This document shows, piece by piece, positions 15,156 through 24,883 of a DNA stretch of 64,000 bases. Numbering within the stretch: the first letter of the stretch is position 1; each line of letters opens with the position of its first letter. The stretch comes from Bacteroidota bacterium (GTDB lineage: Bacteria; Bacteroidota; Bacteroidia; B-17B0; Aurantibacillaceae). The stretch lies in NCBI GenBank assembly GCA_029237825.1, contig JAQZBQ010000002.1, positions 434,001 to 498,000 on the forward strand, in the 5' to 3' direction. Position numbers and translations under genes: made by a program. Below the pieces are notes generated by a model. That model did not search any database. It saw only the letters and a program-made list of their open reading frames with translations, and was not told where the DNA came from.

Positions 15156-15926
15156 TTATTGGGCATTCCAACCGCCGTCCACCGGAAGAGCGGTTCCGGT
15201 CATGGTTTTGGCTACGTCAGAAGCAAGGAAAACCGCGAGCTGGCCTAATTCTTCTAATGAAACAAAATCTTTCACCGCCTGCTTATATAGCATAACTTTA
15301 TTAACGACATCACTTTCACTCATACTGTGTGCTTTTGCCTGGTCAGCAATTTGCTTTTCTACCAACGGCGTTTTTACGTAACCTGGGCAAATGGCATTGG
15401 CAGTAATTCCATAAGGCGCCCCTTCCAAAGCGATGGTTTTAGTAAATCCAACAATACCATGTTTGCTTGCCACGTAAGCGCTTTTAAATTCGGAAGCTAC
15501 CAGGCCATGAGCAGAAGCGATATTGATAATCCGCCCGAATTTCCGGTCTTTCATTCCTTTCCAAACAGCTTTGGTTAAATGAAATGCAGATGTCAGGTTA
15601 ATACCAATTATCGCATTCCATTTTTCTTCCGGAAAATCTTCAACAGGAGAAACATGCTGAATGCCAGCATTATTAACTAATACATCGATTCCTCCAAACT
15701 TTGAAACCGCATCATCAACCATCTTTCTTAATTCTTCAGGCTTTAGCATGTTGGCGTTACTAAACATAACTTCAATACCAAACTGCTTGCCAACATTATC
15801 GGCAATTTCCTGCCCGTTTGTTTCAAGCCCGTTAAATACAATATTGTATTGTTTGCTCTTGGCAAATTCAATAGCAATACCTAAACCAATACCACTTGTA
15901 CTTCCTGTAATTAAGATTGTTTTCAT
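15156..15926 (-). CDS. 3-hydroxybutyrate dehydrogenase (SDR family)
   Basis: The 256-residue classical short-chain dehydrogenase has nucleotide motif TGSTSGIG (7-14), NNAG (85-88), and catalytic Ser138, Tyr151 and Lys155. The regions IQHVSPVEDFPEEKW and CPGYVKTPLVEKQI are characteristic of D-3-hydroxybutyrate dehydrogenases, which oxidise 3-hydroxybutyrate to acetoacetate with NAD+. The HMG-CoA lyase fragment at the end of the window also yields acetoacetate. A palindromic element lies just upstream (15945-15970). Confidence 0.9.
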   Translation of the reverse strand: MKTILITGSTSGIGLGIAIEFAKSKQYNIVFNGLETNGQEIADNVGKQFGIEVMFSNANMLKPEELRKMVDDAVSKFGGIDVLVNNAGIQHVSPVEDFPEEKWNAIIGINLTSAFHLTKAVWKGMKDRKFGRIINIASAHGLVASEFKSAYVASKHGIVGFTKTIALEGAPYGITANAICPGYVKTPLVEKQIADQAKAHSMSESDVVNKVMLYKQAVKDFVSLEELGQLAVFLASDVAKTMTGTALPVDGGWNAQ

Positions 15927-15944
15927 GTTATTTACGTTTGTTTG

Positions 15945-15970
15945 CGCTTAAATGATTAAGGCCTTAAGCG
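15945..15970. promoter_or_regulatory. Palindromic element upstream of the hydroxybutyrate dehydrogenase gene
   Basis: The arms CGCTTAA (15945-15951) and TTAAGCG (15964-15970) flank a region that contains a second perfect 12-base palindrome, TTAAGGCCTTAA (15956-15967). It is centred about 30 bases before the start codon at 15926. It could be an operator; nothing identifies the regulator. Confidence 0.35.
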
Positions 15971-16018
15971 TTATGATTGATTATTAACTTGCGGGAGTAA
16001 TTTATAAAATTAAAAATG

Positions 16019-16738
16019 CTAGAAATTTGGTTTTAACATATAGCGGCTGTAAAAGTCTACAATATGTTTCACAGCTTCATCTGCCGTGTCAACAATTTTA
16101 AAAAGATCAAGATCTACTTCATTTATGTTTTGTTCCTGTTCCAACATAGTAGTTTTAATCCAGTCGATCAAACCAGTCCAATATTCCCTGCCAACGAGTA
16201 CAACCGGGAATTCAGCAATTTTATTAGTTTGCACAAGCGTTAACGATTCAAATAATTCATCAATTGTTCCAAATCCCCCAGGCATTCCAATGAACCCCTG
16301 TGAGTATTTTAAGAAGATTGTTTTCCGAACAAAAAAGTAATTAAAGTCAATGCTTTTATCCCTGTCAATATATTCGTTTGGCCTTTGCTCAAACGGAAGG
16401 TTGATATTCAGTCCCACTGAATTTCCTTTTCCTCGCTTTGCGCCTTTGTTTGCAGCTTCCATAATCCCTGGACCACCACCGGTAATTACACCGTAACCTT
16501 CCTGGGTAAGTTTAAAAGCAATTTCTTCAGCAAGAATGTAATACTTATTATTGGGTTTAGTGCGTGCCGACCCAAATATAGATACGCAGGGGCCAATTTC
16601 CTGCATGCGTTCAAAACCGTTCACGAATTCACTCATGATTTTAAAAATCTTCCAACTGTCGGAAGCCAGGACTTCACGGGTTTCTTTTGTGGCAAATGCT
16701 TTTCTTATTTTATCTTCTTTATCGAGGGTCATGATCAT
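16019..16738 (-). CDS. LOG-family / TIGR00730 Rossmann-fold nucleoside monophosphate phosphoribohydrolase-like protein
   Basis: The 239-residue protein contains both family signatures, GGGPGIMEA (87-95) and PGGFGTIDE (153-161). Characterised relatives cleave the ribose phosphate from cytokinin nucleotides, AMP or related nucleotides; the exact substrate here is unknown. A second in-frame ATG two codons into the gene is an alternative start. It lies 96 bases downstream of uvrA on the same strand. Confidence 0.9.
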   Translation of the reverse strand: MIMTLDKEDKIRKAFATKETREVLASDSWKIFKIMSEFVNGFERMQEIGPCVSIFGSARTKPNNKYYILAEEIAFKLTQEGYGVITGGGPGIMEAANKGAKRGKGNSVGLNINLPFEQRPNEYIDRDKSIDFNYFFVRKTIFLKYSQGFIGMPGGFGTIDELFESLTLVQTNKIAEFPVVLVGREYWTGLIDWIKTTMLEQEQNINEVDLDLFKIVDTADEAVKHIVDFYSRYMLKPNF

Positions 16739-16834
16739 ATTACTTATTATTATTCTTTTTTAGTTCTTAAGAATTTATGTACGAATATACAGAGTTTTGA
16801 GCTGAGTAAAGCCTCCTACATAAAAATGATGGCA

Positions 16835-19690
16835 TTAGAGTTCTTTTTTTAAAAACGGTGCAGTATATCCTTTTTTTGATTTAACTAGTTCTTCGGGGGT
16901 GCCGGTAAAGAGAATTTCACCACCGCCTTTTCCGCCTTCCAATCCAACTTCAATCAGATGGTCGGCTACTTTAATGATGTCCATATTGTGTTCAATTACA
17001 AGAACGGTATTACCGCCATCAACCAGGCGATTTAATACGCCTAACAAAATTCGTATGTCTTCAAAATGTAGTCCCGTTGTAGGCTCATCCAGAATATAAA
17101 GAGTGTTTCCTGTATCCCGTTTACTAAGTTCTGTTGAAAGTTTTACGCGCTGGGCTTCACCGCCGCTTAACGTTGTTGCCTGCTGCCCCAAAGTAATATA
17201 TCCTAGACCCACATCCTGAAGTGTTTTGATCTGGCGATAAATGTTAGGCAAATTTTCAAAAAATTCACATGCCTGGTCTATTGTCATATTCAACACATCA
17301 CTGATGGATTTTCCTTTATACCGGATTTCGCAGGTTTCACGATTGTAACGCTTACCATTGCACTCATCACAGTTTACGTAAACATCCGGTAGAAAATTCA
17401 TTTCAATTGTTTTTACTCCAGCGCCTCCGCAGGTTTCACAACGTCCGCCTTTTACATTGAAGGAAAATCGTCCGGGCTTGTAACCCCTGATTTTGGATTC
17501 AGGTAATTCAGCAAACAAGTTTCGGATATCAGAAAACACATTCGTATAAGTTGCCGGGTTGCTTCGTGGTGTACGGCCAATTGGAGACTGATCGATATCA
17601 ATTACCTTATCAATATTTTCAATCCCGTTAAACGATTTATATGGTAAAGGGCGTTTTTCAGAATTATAAAAATAATTGCTTAATATTGGGTAAAGTGTTT
17701 CATTAATCAAACTGGATTTTCCGCTTCCGCTAACACCTGTAACGCAGATGAACTTACCTAACGGAATATCGACATTCACGTTCTTTAAATTATGACCCGT
17801 ACAGCCCTTTAAGCTTAATTTTTTACCATTTCCTTTCCGGCGAATTTTGGGTACTTCGATAAGTCTTTTCCCTGTAATGTATTCTGACGTCACCGTATTA
17901 AACCGAAGCATTTGTTTAGGCGGCGCTGCGGCAACAACACGCCCGCCATGCACACCTGCGCCGGGTCCGATATCAATCACGTAATCACTTTCAATAATCA
18001 TGTCCTTATCGTGCTCTACAACTAAAACACTATTTCCAACATCACGCAGGTTTTTTAAAGCGTCAATTAATTTCATGTTATCCCTTTGATGCAATCCTAT
18101 GCTTGGCTCATCAAGGATGTATAGTACGCCTACCAATTGAGAACCAATTTGTGTTGCTAACCGAATCCGCTGAGCTTCGCCACCGCTTAAGGTTTTAGAG
18201 GATCGGTTGAGCGTCACATAATCCAATCCCACTTCGAGTAAAAATCCAATCCGGGTTCTGATTTCTTTTAAAACTTCTTTAGCAATCACATTCTGTGACT
18301 TACTTAACCTTTTTTCAATTCCTTTAAACCATTCATTTAAAACGGTGATGTCCATTTCTGACAATTCCGCAATATGTTTTCCATCTATTTTAAAGTAAAG
18401 GGCTTCTTTTTTAAGTCGTGTGCCATCACAGGTTGCACAGTTTATTTTATTTGTGAAGCCTTCAACCCATCGGCTCATCGCGGGTGAAGGATTTTCTTCT
18501 GCCTGCCGGGCAATGTGCGTGGCGATACCGTCGAACAAAGAACTATATCCTCCGGAATTAGTATCCGACTTTATAGTGAACAGTTCTTCTGTGCCATTCA
18601 ATAAAATATTAACAGCCTCCTCCGGAATTTCTTCAAAAGGGGTATCCAGTGTGAACTTATACTTTTCGCCAATAGCCTCGATTTGCTTAAATACCCAAGT
18701 GCCTTTTGATGGGCCTAACGGTGCGATAGCTCCTTTACGAATAGAAAGATTGGGATTAGGAACAATTTTACTGATGTCTACTTCCGAAACAACACCCAAG
18801 CCGTTACAATGCGGACAAGCGCCATAAGGAGAATTAAATGAAAAAAGATTTGGGGCCGGTTCATCGTATGAAATACCGGAGGTAGGGCACATCAGCGAAC
18901 GACTGAAAAACTGAACTTTGCCAAATCCGAAACCTGAAGCCGGCTTCTTTTTAGGTTTAGGTTCCATTTCTTCATGTTCTATCACCATGATCGTTCCTTT
19001 ACCTTGCTTCATTGCAGTCTGTAACGACTGATGAAGCCTTGGTTTAACATCTTTGCCGATTTCTAAACGGTCAATTACAATTTCAATGTCATGGATCTTA
19101 TAACGGTCTACCTGCATCTTAGCGGTAATATCTACGATGCTACCATCAATGCGCACTTTATTGAATCCTTTTTTGCGAACGTCTTCAAACAATTCGCGGT
19201 AATGCCCCTTTCTTCCTTTAACTACAGGTGCAAGTAAATTTATTTTTTTCTGTTTGTATTTTTCAAGGATCAATTCTATAATCTGATCGTCGCTATACCG
19301 TACCATTTTTTCTCCCGTAACATAAGAGAAAGCCTCGCCGGCACGAGCATATAATAAGCGAAGAAAATCATAAATTTCCGTGATTGTTCCAACAGTTGAC
19401 CGTGGATTCTTATTGACTGTTTTTTGTTCAATGGAAATTACCGGGCTTAACCCCGATATTTTATCCACGTCCGGTCTTTCCATATTGCCAAGAAACTGTC
19501 GGGCATAACTTGAAAAACTTTCAATATAACGGCGCTGACCTTCCGCATAAATTGTGTCGAATGCCAGTGACGACTTTCCGCTTCCACTTAATCCGGTTAA
19601 AACTACTAATTGATTGCGGGGTATTGTGAGGGATATATCTTTTAAATTATGCGCACGTGCGCCAATTACTTCAATGTGTTCTTCTTCCAT
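16835..19690 (-). CDS. uvrA: UvrA, excinuclease ABC subunit A
   Basis: The 951-residue damage-recognition ATPase of nucleotide excision repair. Two ABC modules are complete: Walker A GLSGSGKSS near 32 and GVSGSGKSS in the second half, with signatures LSGGEAQRIRL and LSGGEAQRVKL. The zinc-binding cysteines CPHC, CATC, and CETC with CDEC are all visible. Length and motif order are normal. It acts with UvrB and UvrC, neither of which is in the window, although a UvrC-like nuclease fusion lies at 13773. Confidence 0.99.
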   Translation of the reverse strand: MEEEHIEVIGARAHNLKDISLTIPRNQLVVLTGLSGSGKSSLAFDTIYAEGQRRYIESFSSYARQFLGNMERPDVDKISGLSPVISIEQKTVNKNPRSTVGTITEIYDFLRLLYARAGEAFSYVTGEKMVRYSDDQIIELILEKYKQKKINLLAPVVKGRKGHYRELFEDVRKKGFNKVRIDGSIVDITAKMQVDRYKIHDIEIVIDRLEIGKDVKPRLHQSLQTAMKQGKGTIMVIEHEEMEPKPKKKPASGFGFGKVQFFSRSLMCPTSGISYDEPAPNLFSFNSPYGACPHCNGLGVVSEVDISKIVPNPNLSIRKGAIAPLGPSKGTWVFKQIEAIGEKYKFTLDTPFEEIPEEAVNILLNGTEELFTIKSDTNSGGYSSLFDGIATHIARQAEENPSPAMSRWVEGFTNKINCATCDGTRLKKEALYFKIDGKHIAELSEMDITVLNEWFKGIEKRLSKSQNVIAKEVLKEIRTRIGFLLEVGLDYVTLNRSSKTLSGGEAQRIRLATQIGSQLVGVLYILDEPSIGLHQRDNMKLIDALKNLRDVGNSVLVVEHDKDMIIESDYVIDIGPGAGVHGGRVVAAAPPKQMLRFNTVTSEYITGKRLIEVPKIRRKGNGKKLSLKGCTGHNLKNVNVDIPLGKFICVTGVSGSGKSSLINETLYPILSNYFYNSEKRPLPYKSFNGIENIDKVIDIDQSPIGRTPRSNPATYTNVFSDIRNLFAELPESKIRGYKPGRFSFNVKGGRCETCGGAGVKTIEMNFLPDVYVNCDECNGKRYNRETCEIRYKGKSISDVLNMTIDQACEFFENLPNIYRQIKTLQDVGLGYITLGQQATTLSGGEAQRVKLSTELSKRDTGNTLYILDEPTTGLHFEDIRILLGVLNRLVDGGNTVLVIEHNMDIIKVADHLIEVGLEGGKGGGEILFTGTPEELVKSKKGYTAPFLKKEL

Positions 19691-19747
19691 TCCAAAATTT
19701 AAGATACTAAAGATAAGGAATTTGGAGGCTGAAGGTTTCCTAATAAG

Positions 19748-20833
19748 TCATAAATTTTTAGGAGCGCGGTTGTGTTGCAGAGAATCAACCAACAGCTTGA
19801 GCGTATCGCTTTTACCATGAATGGTCACAGAATCCGTTGAGAGTGATTGAGGAAACACATCATTAAAATAGGTACTTAAATCAATATTCTGATTTTTTGG
19901 AATTTTAAAAATGAACGGATGGTGGTCGGGATTATTTAATTTATCCCCAATAATCCATGGGTTAAACGTTTTAAGTGTAACAACATTCGTACCCATATAT
20001 TTAGCGAAGGTCGTTAAGAGAGTAATGCTCGAATCTACTTTAATCATCTTAAAAGCCGGAAAAGATCCTTTTTTAATTTTACTTTTTACCCCGAAGTGCT
20101 CGGGGTCCGATAACAGCGTTTTAAAGGCCAGGATTCTGTAAATGAAGCTGCCTGTTTCTTTATTCAACAACAGATCATAGTAATTGTTGGTGTTTTGTTT
20201 TTTCAATGCGTTTTGAATACCGCCAATTCCCACATTATAAGCGGCTGCTGCAAGCGTCCAGTTTTGAAAATACCGGTATGCATCCTTGAAATGTTTGCAT
20301 GCCACATAGGTCGATTTTTCTACATCCAGCCGTTCATCTACTTCATTGTTGACAATAAGTCCGTAATGCTGGGCAGTTACCGGCATTAGTTGCCAGAAGC
20401 CGGCAGCGCCCATCGGCGAAACAACATTAGATAAGTGACTTTCTATCATCGCAACGTATTTAAAGTCATCAGGGACACCTTCTTTTTTTAAGATCGGTTC
20501 AATTAATGGAAACCATTTTTGAGCTTTTACAAATAAGGAGACAGATGAGTTTTTCCATGTTTTATTGGCGAAGAATTCCTTTTCAAGGCTCTCTTTAATT
20601 TCGTAATCGTTTTGAGGAACCTTTTCTCCTGCGAACTGAAGATTTGTCGGGATATTCAAGCCTAATACTTTAAAATTTGAGTTTGAATAGTCGAGTGAAT
20701 GGATTCTTGGTGTAAAGGCTGATAGGCGGATCAGTACCACGATCAGCAGCCACGAAACAAAACTCACATAGATTTTTTTATAGAGAGGAGATGGTTCGCG
20801 AAAAATTTTTAATATCCAAACAGATATTGTCAC
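19748..20833 (-). CDS. Membrane-anchored lytic transglycosylase (SLT/GH23)
   Basis: The 361-residue protein has an N-terminal membrane helix (about 21-40) and a soluble-lytic-transglycosylase domain (about 100-250). The catalytic Glu131 sits in MIESHLSN, followed by AAGFWQLMPVTAQHYGL and AAAAYNVG, all typical of GH23/MltD-type enzymes that cleave peptidoglycan to 1,6-anhydro products. No LysM repeat is obvious at the C-terminus. Its start overlaps the stop of the sugar-phosphate transferase by 4 bases, so it is translationally coupled to the polysaccharide genes. It may open the wall for export (inference). Confidence 0.9.
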   Translation of the reverse strand: MTISVWILKIFREPSPLYKKIYVSFVSWLLIVVLIRLSAFTPRIHSLDYSNSNFKVLGLNIPTNLQFAGEKVPQNDYEIKESLEKEFFANKTWKNSSVSLFVKAQKWFPLIEPILKKEGVPDDFKYVAMIESHLSNVVSPMGAAGFWQLMPVTAQHYGLIVNNEVDERLDVEKSTYVACKHFKDAYRYFQNWTLAAAAYNVGIGGIQNALKKQNTNNYYDLLLNKETGSFIYRILAFKTLLSDPEHFGVKSKIKKGSFPAFKMIKVDSSITLLTTFAKYMGTNVVTLKTFNPWIIGDKLNNPDHHPFIFKIPKNQNIDLSTYFNDVFPQSLSTDSVTIHGKSDTLKLLVDSLQHNRAPKNL

Positions 20834-21915
20834 TTCCGTTTAATAATCGTATTGAGATATAAAGATACAAAAGCTATCAAACAAAAGCCAATAGCGGCAG
20901 CGATCCAAACTGTATGGTAATTTAGGATTAAATTTAATGCCAATGCCAGGCCGGTTAATCCTATTCCACAAAATAAAATTGCGATTCTTTTTTCAGTTAC
21001 ACCCCGGAAAAACAGATGATGTGTCGTATGATCTTTCCCTCCAACAAAAGGTGATTGTCCTCTCTTGATGCGGTTAATACTCACAGTTATTGTATCTGTT
21101 ATTGGTAAAATAAATACTAATCCTACTGATAGAAACCCTAAAGACACAGGATTGATGGAAAACCAGGAGTAATGTACCAGAGTAAAAGAATTCCAACAGT
21201 AATCGATCCCGGCAACCGATAAAAAAGCGCCTAAAAACTGGCTACCGGTATCACCCATAAACATTTTTGCTGGGTGCCAGTTGTATACTAAAAATCCGAG
21301 TAATGCACCTGCAATACCCATGCTCAGTATCGGAATAGGTGCAAGGATCATATTGAGATTCAGGTTTAATAGTATTATGAAAAATAAAATTACGATGGAA
21401 ACAATAGTCGTTATGCCATCCATATTATCCAGCATGTTGATTGAATTCATTAATCCAATGACCCATAAAATGGTTAATCCAAAGTTTAAGCCATCATTAG
21501 TAAATATACTTATTTTGGTTCCAGTGAAATAGAGAACCAAGCCGCAGAGAAGTTGGGTTGTAAACTTTAAAAGTGGTTGCGTGTTGTAAGCATCATCCGC
21601 CAGACCCATTAAAAACGCAATGGTACACACCACAAAAACGCCAACGATTTTTAAATTTTCATAATCAATTGGTAATAAATGATCGATAAAATTGAGAACT
21701 ATAAACGAGAGCAGAAAAATCACGAAAAAGGAAATGCCGCCAACCGATGGCTTCACTGCCGGGCTCCACCGAATGTCTTTTGTATTTGTTTGTGAGCGAA
21801 CCCCTAATGTTTGCGAAAATTTAAGCAGAATGGAATTAAATACGATCGACAATAGAAATGTAGGACCAATAGAAAGGACCACAAACAGCAGGGTGTTATT
21901 CTGGAAATAAGTCAT
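20830..21915 (-). CDS. WecA/MraY-type polyprenyl-phosphate sugar-1-phosphate transferase
   Basis: The 361-residue polytopic protein carries the family's cytoplasmic motifs: GLADDAYNTQ (Asp107, Asp108), INMLDNMDGIT (160-169), MGDTGSQFLGA and the His motif GKDHTTHHLF. These enzymes load the first sugar phosphate onto undecaprenyl phosphate. Position inside an export operon, and not with mur genes, favours the WecA/TagO role of starting exopolysaccharide or O-antigen repeat units. It shares one base with the rfbC stop and 4 bases with the transglycosylase start. Confidence 0.92.
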   Translation of the reverse strand: MTYFQNNTLLFVVLSIGPTFLLSIVFNSILLKFSQTLGVRSQTNTKDIRWSPAVKPSVGGISFFVIFLLSFIVLNFIDHLLPIDYENLKIVGVFVVCTIAFLMGLADDAYNTQPLLKFTTQLLCGLVLYFTGTKISIFTNDGLNFGLTILWVIGLMNSINMLDNMDGITTIVSIVILFFIILLNLNLNMILAPIPILSMGIAGALLGFLVYNWHPAKMFMGDTGSQFLGAFLSVAGIDYCWNSFTLVHYSWFSINPVSLGFLSVGLVFILPITDTITVSINRIKRGQSPFVGGKDHTTHHLFFRGVTEKRIAILFCGIGLTGLALALNLILNYHTVWIAAAIGFCLIAFVSLYLNTIIKRK

Positions 21916-22457
21916 TAAAACGGACTTTTAAATTCTTTGAAGGGAGTGCCGGTTAAATCTTTTTCAGAAAGTATCGGGTCTTTTATGTTCCAGGTGATTC
22001 CCAACGAAGGGTCGTTCCATAAAACGGTGCCTTCCGAGGCCTTGTTGTATAGGTCTGTACATTTATAAGAAAAAATGGTGTTATCTCTTAATGTTAAAAA
22101 TCCGTGGGCAAACCCGGGGGGAATATAGAACATCGTTTTATTTTCTTCTGTTAATTCAATTGAAACATGTTGTCCGTATGTTTCGGAATCTTTTCGGATA
22201 TCGACTGCTACATCAAGCACGGCCCCTGTAATAACACGTACGAGTTTACCCTGCGCAAAGGGAGGCGCCTGAAAATGCAGTCCTCTTAATACTCCGGTGT
22301 GCGAAAGTGATTGATTGTCCTGTAAAAAGTTCACATTAATATTATGGTCGCGGAAAACCCTTTCGTTATAACTTTCAAAAAAATATCCCCTGGTATCAGC
22401 AAATACTTTGGGTTTAATAATTAACAGGTCTTTAATTTTTGTTTCAATTACTTCCAT
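21915..22457 (-). CDS. rfbC: dTDP-4-dehydrorhamnose 3,5-epimerase
   Basis: The 180-residue enzyme has the conserved LRGLHFQ with base His61, IPPGFAHGFLTL (112-123) and Tyr131 in YKCTDLY, the usual catalytic set. It epimerises C3 and C5 of the dTDP-4-keto-6-deoxyglucose intermediate in dTDP-L-rhamnose synthesis. RfbA, RfbB and RfbD are not in this window, so the remaining steps must be encoded elsewhere. It overlaps the end of the tyrosine kinase gene by 10 bases. Confidence 0.95.
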   Translation of the reverse strand: MEVIETKIKDLLIIKPKVFADTRGYFFESYNERVFRDHNINVNFLQDNQSLSHTGVLRGLHFQAPPFAQGKLVRVITGAVLDVAVDIRKDSETYGQHVSIELTEENKTMFYIPPGFAHGFLTLRDNTIFSYKCTDLYNKASEGTVLWNDPSLGITWNIKDPILSEKDLTGTPFKEFKSPF

Positions 22458-24883
22458 AATTTAGAAAATCGTTTCTTTTTCTCTACCGAGTCGTCCGAAT
22501 AATATCCATTACCATAGCCATACCCGTAACCGTATCCGTAACCATATTTATAACCGTAAGTAGACCGCGTAGTGTCAACTCCGTTCAGAATCATTGAAAG
22601 ATTTTTTATGTTTCCCTCATTTATGAGTTTATCAAGAATTTGAACAAATGCTTTTTTCGAATAATCAGCCCTGAATACATAAATCGGGAAATCGGCTTTT
22701 TGGATGGTTGTGATCCCGTCAGTAACGAGTCCTATCGGCGGATTATCAAATACAATATAATCATAGTCGAGTTTCAATTCTTCTATTAATATATTCAAAC
22801 GGCTGCTAATGATCAACTCAGACGGATTCGGAGGAATAGGACCGGCAGTGATATAATCAAGGTTTGGGAAGTGGCTTTTATTAATACATTCTTTTGTGGG
22901 AGTCATGTTGGTAAGAATCGTACTCATCCCGATTTCATTGGTAACTCCAAATCCTTTATGAATTTTAGGTTTCCGCATATCCAGGTCAAGTAGAATTACT
23001 TTTTTTCCTGTGTATGCCAAAATTCCCGCAACATTCAAGCATACAAAGGTTTTTCCCTCACCGGAAATCGATGATGTAACTGCAATTATTTTCGCGCCTT
23101 CCGAATTATTAATAAAATTGAGGTTAGACCGTATGCTTCGGAAAGCCTCCGATATCTGAGACTTTGGGTTCTTGTCAACCACCAATTGCGACACAGGAAC
23201 ATCGCTCTCATAATTAGGAACAATGCCGAGTACAGAAATGGAAGCGTCAATATTGTTTACTACATCATTGATCGACGTTATTTTATCATGTACAAAATAG
23301 CGTATAAATACCAATAACAGGGAAAGAAGTAGAGCAGACAGGATAGCTATGAGAATGGCATTTCTTTTATTAGGTGAAACCCAGGCGCCATCATGTATAG
23401 CTTCTTCCAAAATAACGTTTTCTGACACAAAACCAGCTTTGGAAATGGAGAACTCCGTTTTCTTTTCCAGGAGCATTGTATAATATTTTTCACTGATACT
23501 AAACAACCGCATTAATCGGGAATGTTCAAGGTCCTCATCCGGATTGTTGATGTTTTTGCTTTTGTATTCGGAATATTTTTGCGTAAGTGTTGTGTATTTT
23601 GATTTGTATTTTAATCGTACGGCATTGATGGTCTCAATCAATAATTTTTTTTGGGTCTCAATGTTGAAGTTAATTTGTTTAACGTTTTCACTGCTAGGTG
23701 TAACCATGTATAACAGGTCTTCTTTTTCTAAAAGCAGTTTTTGAATATTCTGTGTATATTCTTTTATTGCATTTTCATACTCGGTACCGGATATTAATGA
23801 AATTAACTGATACGTATCAATACCCTTATTTTTTAAAATATTTTGCTGCAATTCTGCTAAAATTTTTTCATCCAGTTCAGCTTTTAATAAATCATCTTCA
23901 ATCTTTGTCAGCCTTACTGCGTTAGGATCAACGGCTTCATTTTTAACGGTGTAATTGTGTGTTTTTCTAAACTCCTGTAAATTGTTTTCGCTCGATTTTA
24001 AGTCACTGTATACCAGATCGAGCTGACCATCAATAAACGCGATGATACTTTTTGAGCTTTCGCTTTTTCGCTCCACGTCGAACTGCAGATATTCTTTAGA
24101 AATAAGATTAACCAAATCCTTAGATTTTTGAGGATTTATATCAGTTACTTTTATCTGAATGGTTCGGGCTGCTTCATTGATTAATTTTATATCAATTTTG
24201 GATTGTAAATCGGTCGTTACATTATCAATATTGTTAATTATAAAATACGACTTATTGCCTGCCGTTAACTGTGATGAAAAGGTGTGTTTGTCAATTTTAG
24301 AATTAGGTGAAATACTCAGTTCGAAGTAGGGTGTATTAACTACATTATACGTTGTGAATGGAATAACATAATTTTTTCCTTCAACGGTATAATTGAGCTG
24401 GCCCGAATTGGCGTCCTTAAACTCAATGTAAATCTTCGTACCATAAATAGCGTTACGCTTGACATTAAATTTAACAAGGAAGGGAGATGATAGATAGAGT
24501 TCGTTATTTTTGAATGTACCCTCGTTAAAATAACTCACTTGAATATCAGATTTCTCAACAACACGTTTCAAAAATATGCGTGAGCGGATTTGCTCAATGG
24601 CTTCAGCAATCTTGTTATCACCACCATCAAATTTTGTCATTTGAAGCACTTCAGTTGCCTGGTTGTTTTTATTAATCTGAATGATTGTTGACGACTGATA
24701 TTCTGGCTGGCTATATCTTAAATAAATTACCGCTATGCCAATACTTAAAACAAAAAAGGCAAAAATGAACCAAAGGCTTTTCTTGATGATATAAATCACT
24801 AAACCTAAGTCAAGTTCACTACTGAACTTTGAAACCCGGTCCCTATATTTATCAATAGAGTTAGTGCCTTGGGGTTGAATCAT
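22448..24883 (-). CDS. Wzc-type polysaccharide co-polymerase / bacterial tyrosine autokinase
   Basis: The 811-residue inner-membrane protein has a Wzz-like N-terminal part with helices near 34-54 and 517-537, a long coiled-coil periplasmic region, and a BY-kinase domain. The kinase has Walker A SSISGEGKT (about 607), Walker A' LLDLDMRKP (about 633) and a B motif VFDNPPIG (about 714). The C-terminus bears a striking GY-repeat tyrosine cluster (about 775-795), the autophosphorylation tail that controls oligomerisation and export. It directly follows the outer-membrane export lipoprotein gene, overlapping it by 4 bases. Confidence 0.96.
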   Translation of the reverse strand: MIQPQGTNSIDKYRDRVSKFSSELDLGLVIYIIKKSLWFIFAFFVLSIGIAVIYLRYSQPEYQSSTIIQINKNNQATEVLQMTKFDGGDNKIAEAIEQIRSRIFLKRVVEKSDIQVSYFNEGTFKNNELYLSSPFLVKFNVKRNAIYGTKIYIEFKDANSGQLNYTVEGKNYVIPFTTYNVVNTPYFELSISPNSKIDKHTFSSQLTAGNKSYFIINNIDNVTTDLQSKIDIKLINEAARTIQIKVTDINPQKSKDLVNLISKEYLQFDVERKSESSKSIIAFIDGQLDLVYSDLKSSENNLQEFRKTHNYTVKNEAVDPNAVRLTKIEDDLLKAELDEKILAELQQNILKNKGIDTYQLISLISGTEYENAIKEYTQNIQKLLLEKEDLLYMVTPSSENVKQINFNIETQKKLLIETINAVRLKYKSKYTTLTQKYSEYKSKNINNPDEDLEHSRLMRLFSISEKYYTMLLEKKTEFSISKAGFVSENVILEEAIHDGAWVSPNKRNAILIAILSALLLSLLLVFIRYFVHDKITSINDVVNNIDASISVLGIVPNYESDVPVSQLVVDKNPKSQISEAFRSIRSNLNFINNSEGAKIIAVTSSISGEGKTFVCLNVAGILAYTGKKVILLDLDMRKPKIHKGFGVTNEIGMSTILTNMTPTKECINKSHFPNLDYITAGPIPPNPSELIISSRLNILIEELKLDYDYIVFDNPPIGLVTDGITTIQKADFPIYVFRADYSKKAFVQILDKLINEGNIKNLSMILNGVDTTRSTYGYKYGYGYGYGYGYGNGYYSDDSVEKKKRFSKLWK
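22499..22556 (-). repeat. Tandem hexanucleotide repeat coding for the (Gly-Tyr)n tail
   Basis: Degenerate 6-base units, written CCGTAA/CCGTAT/CCATAC on the plus strand, encode alternating Gly and Tyr codons at the kinase C-terminus. Because units are 6 bases, expansion or contraction would add or remove GY pairs without a frameshift. Confidence 0.7.

Noticed and set aside
18420-18827. 135-codon plus-strand ORF inside uvrA
   Set aside because: Antisense to the UvrA zinc and insertion domain; no sign of an independent gene.
22499-22556. Short-repeat block considered as a CRISPR or satellite
   Set aside because: Units are 6 bases, in frame and code for the kinase C-terminal tail; there are no spacers.
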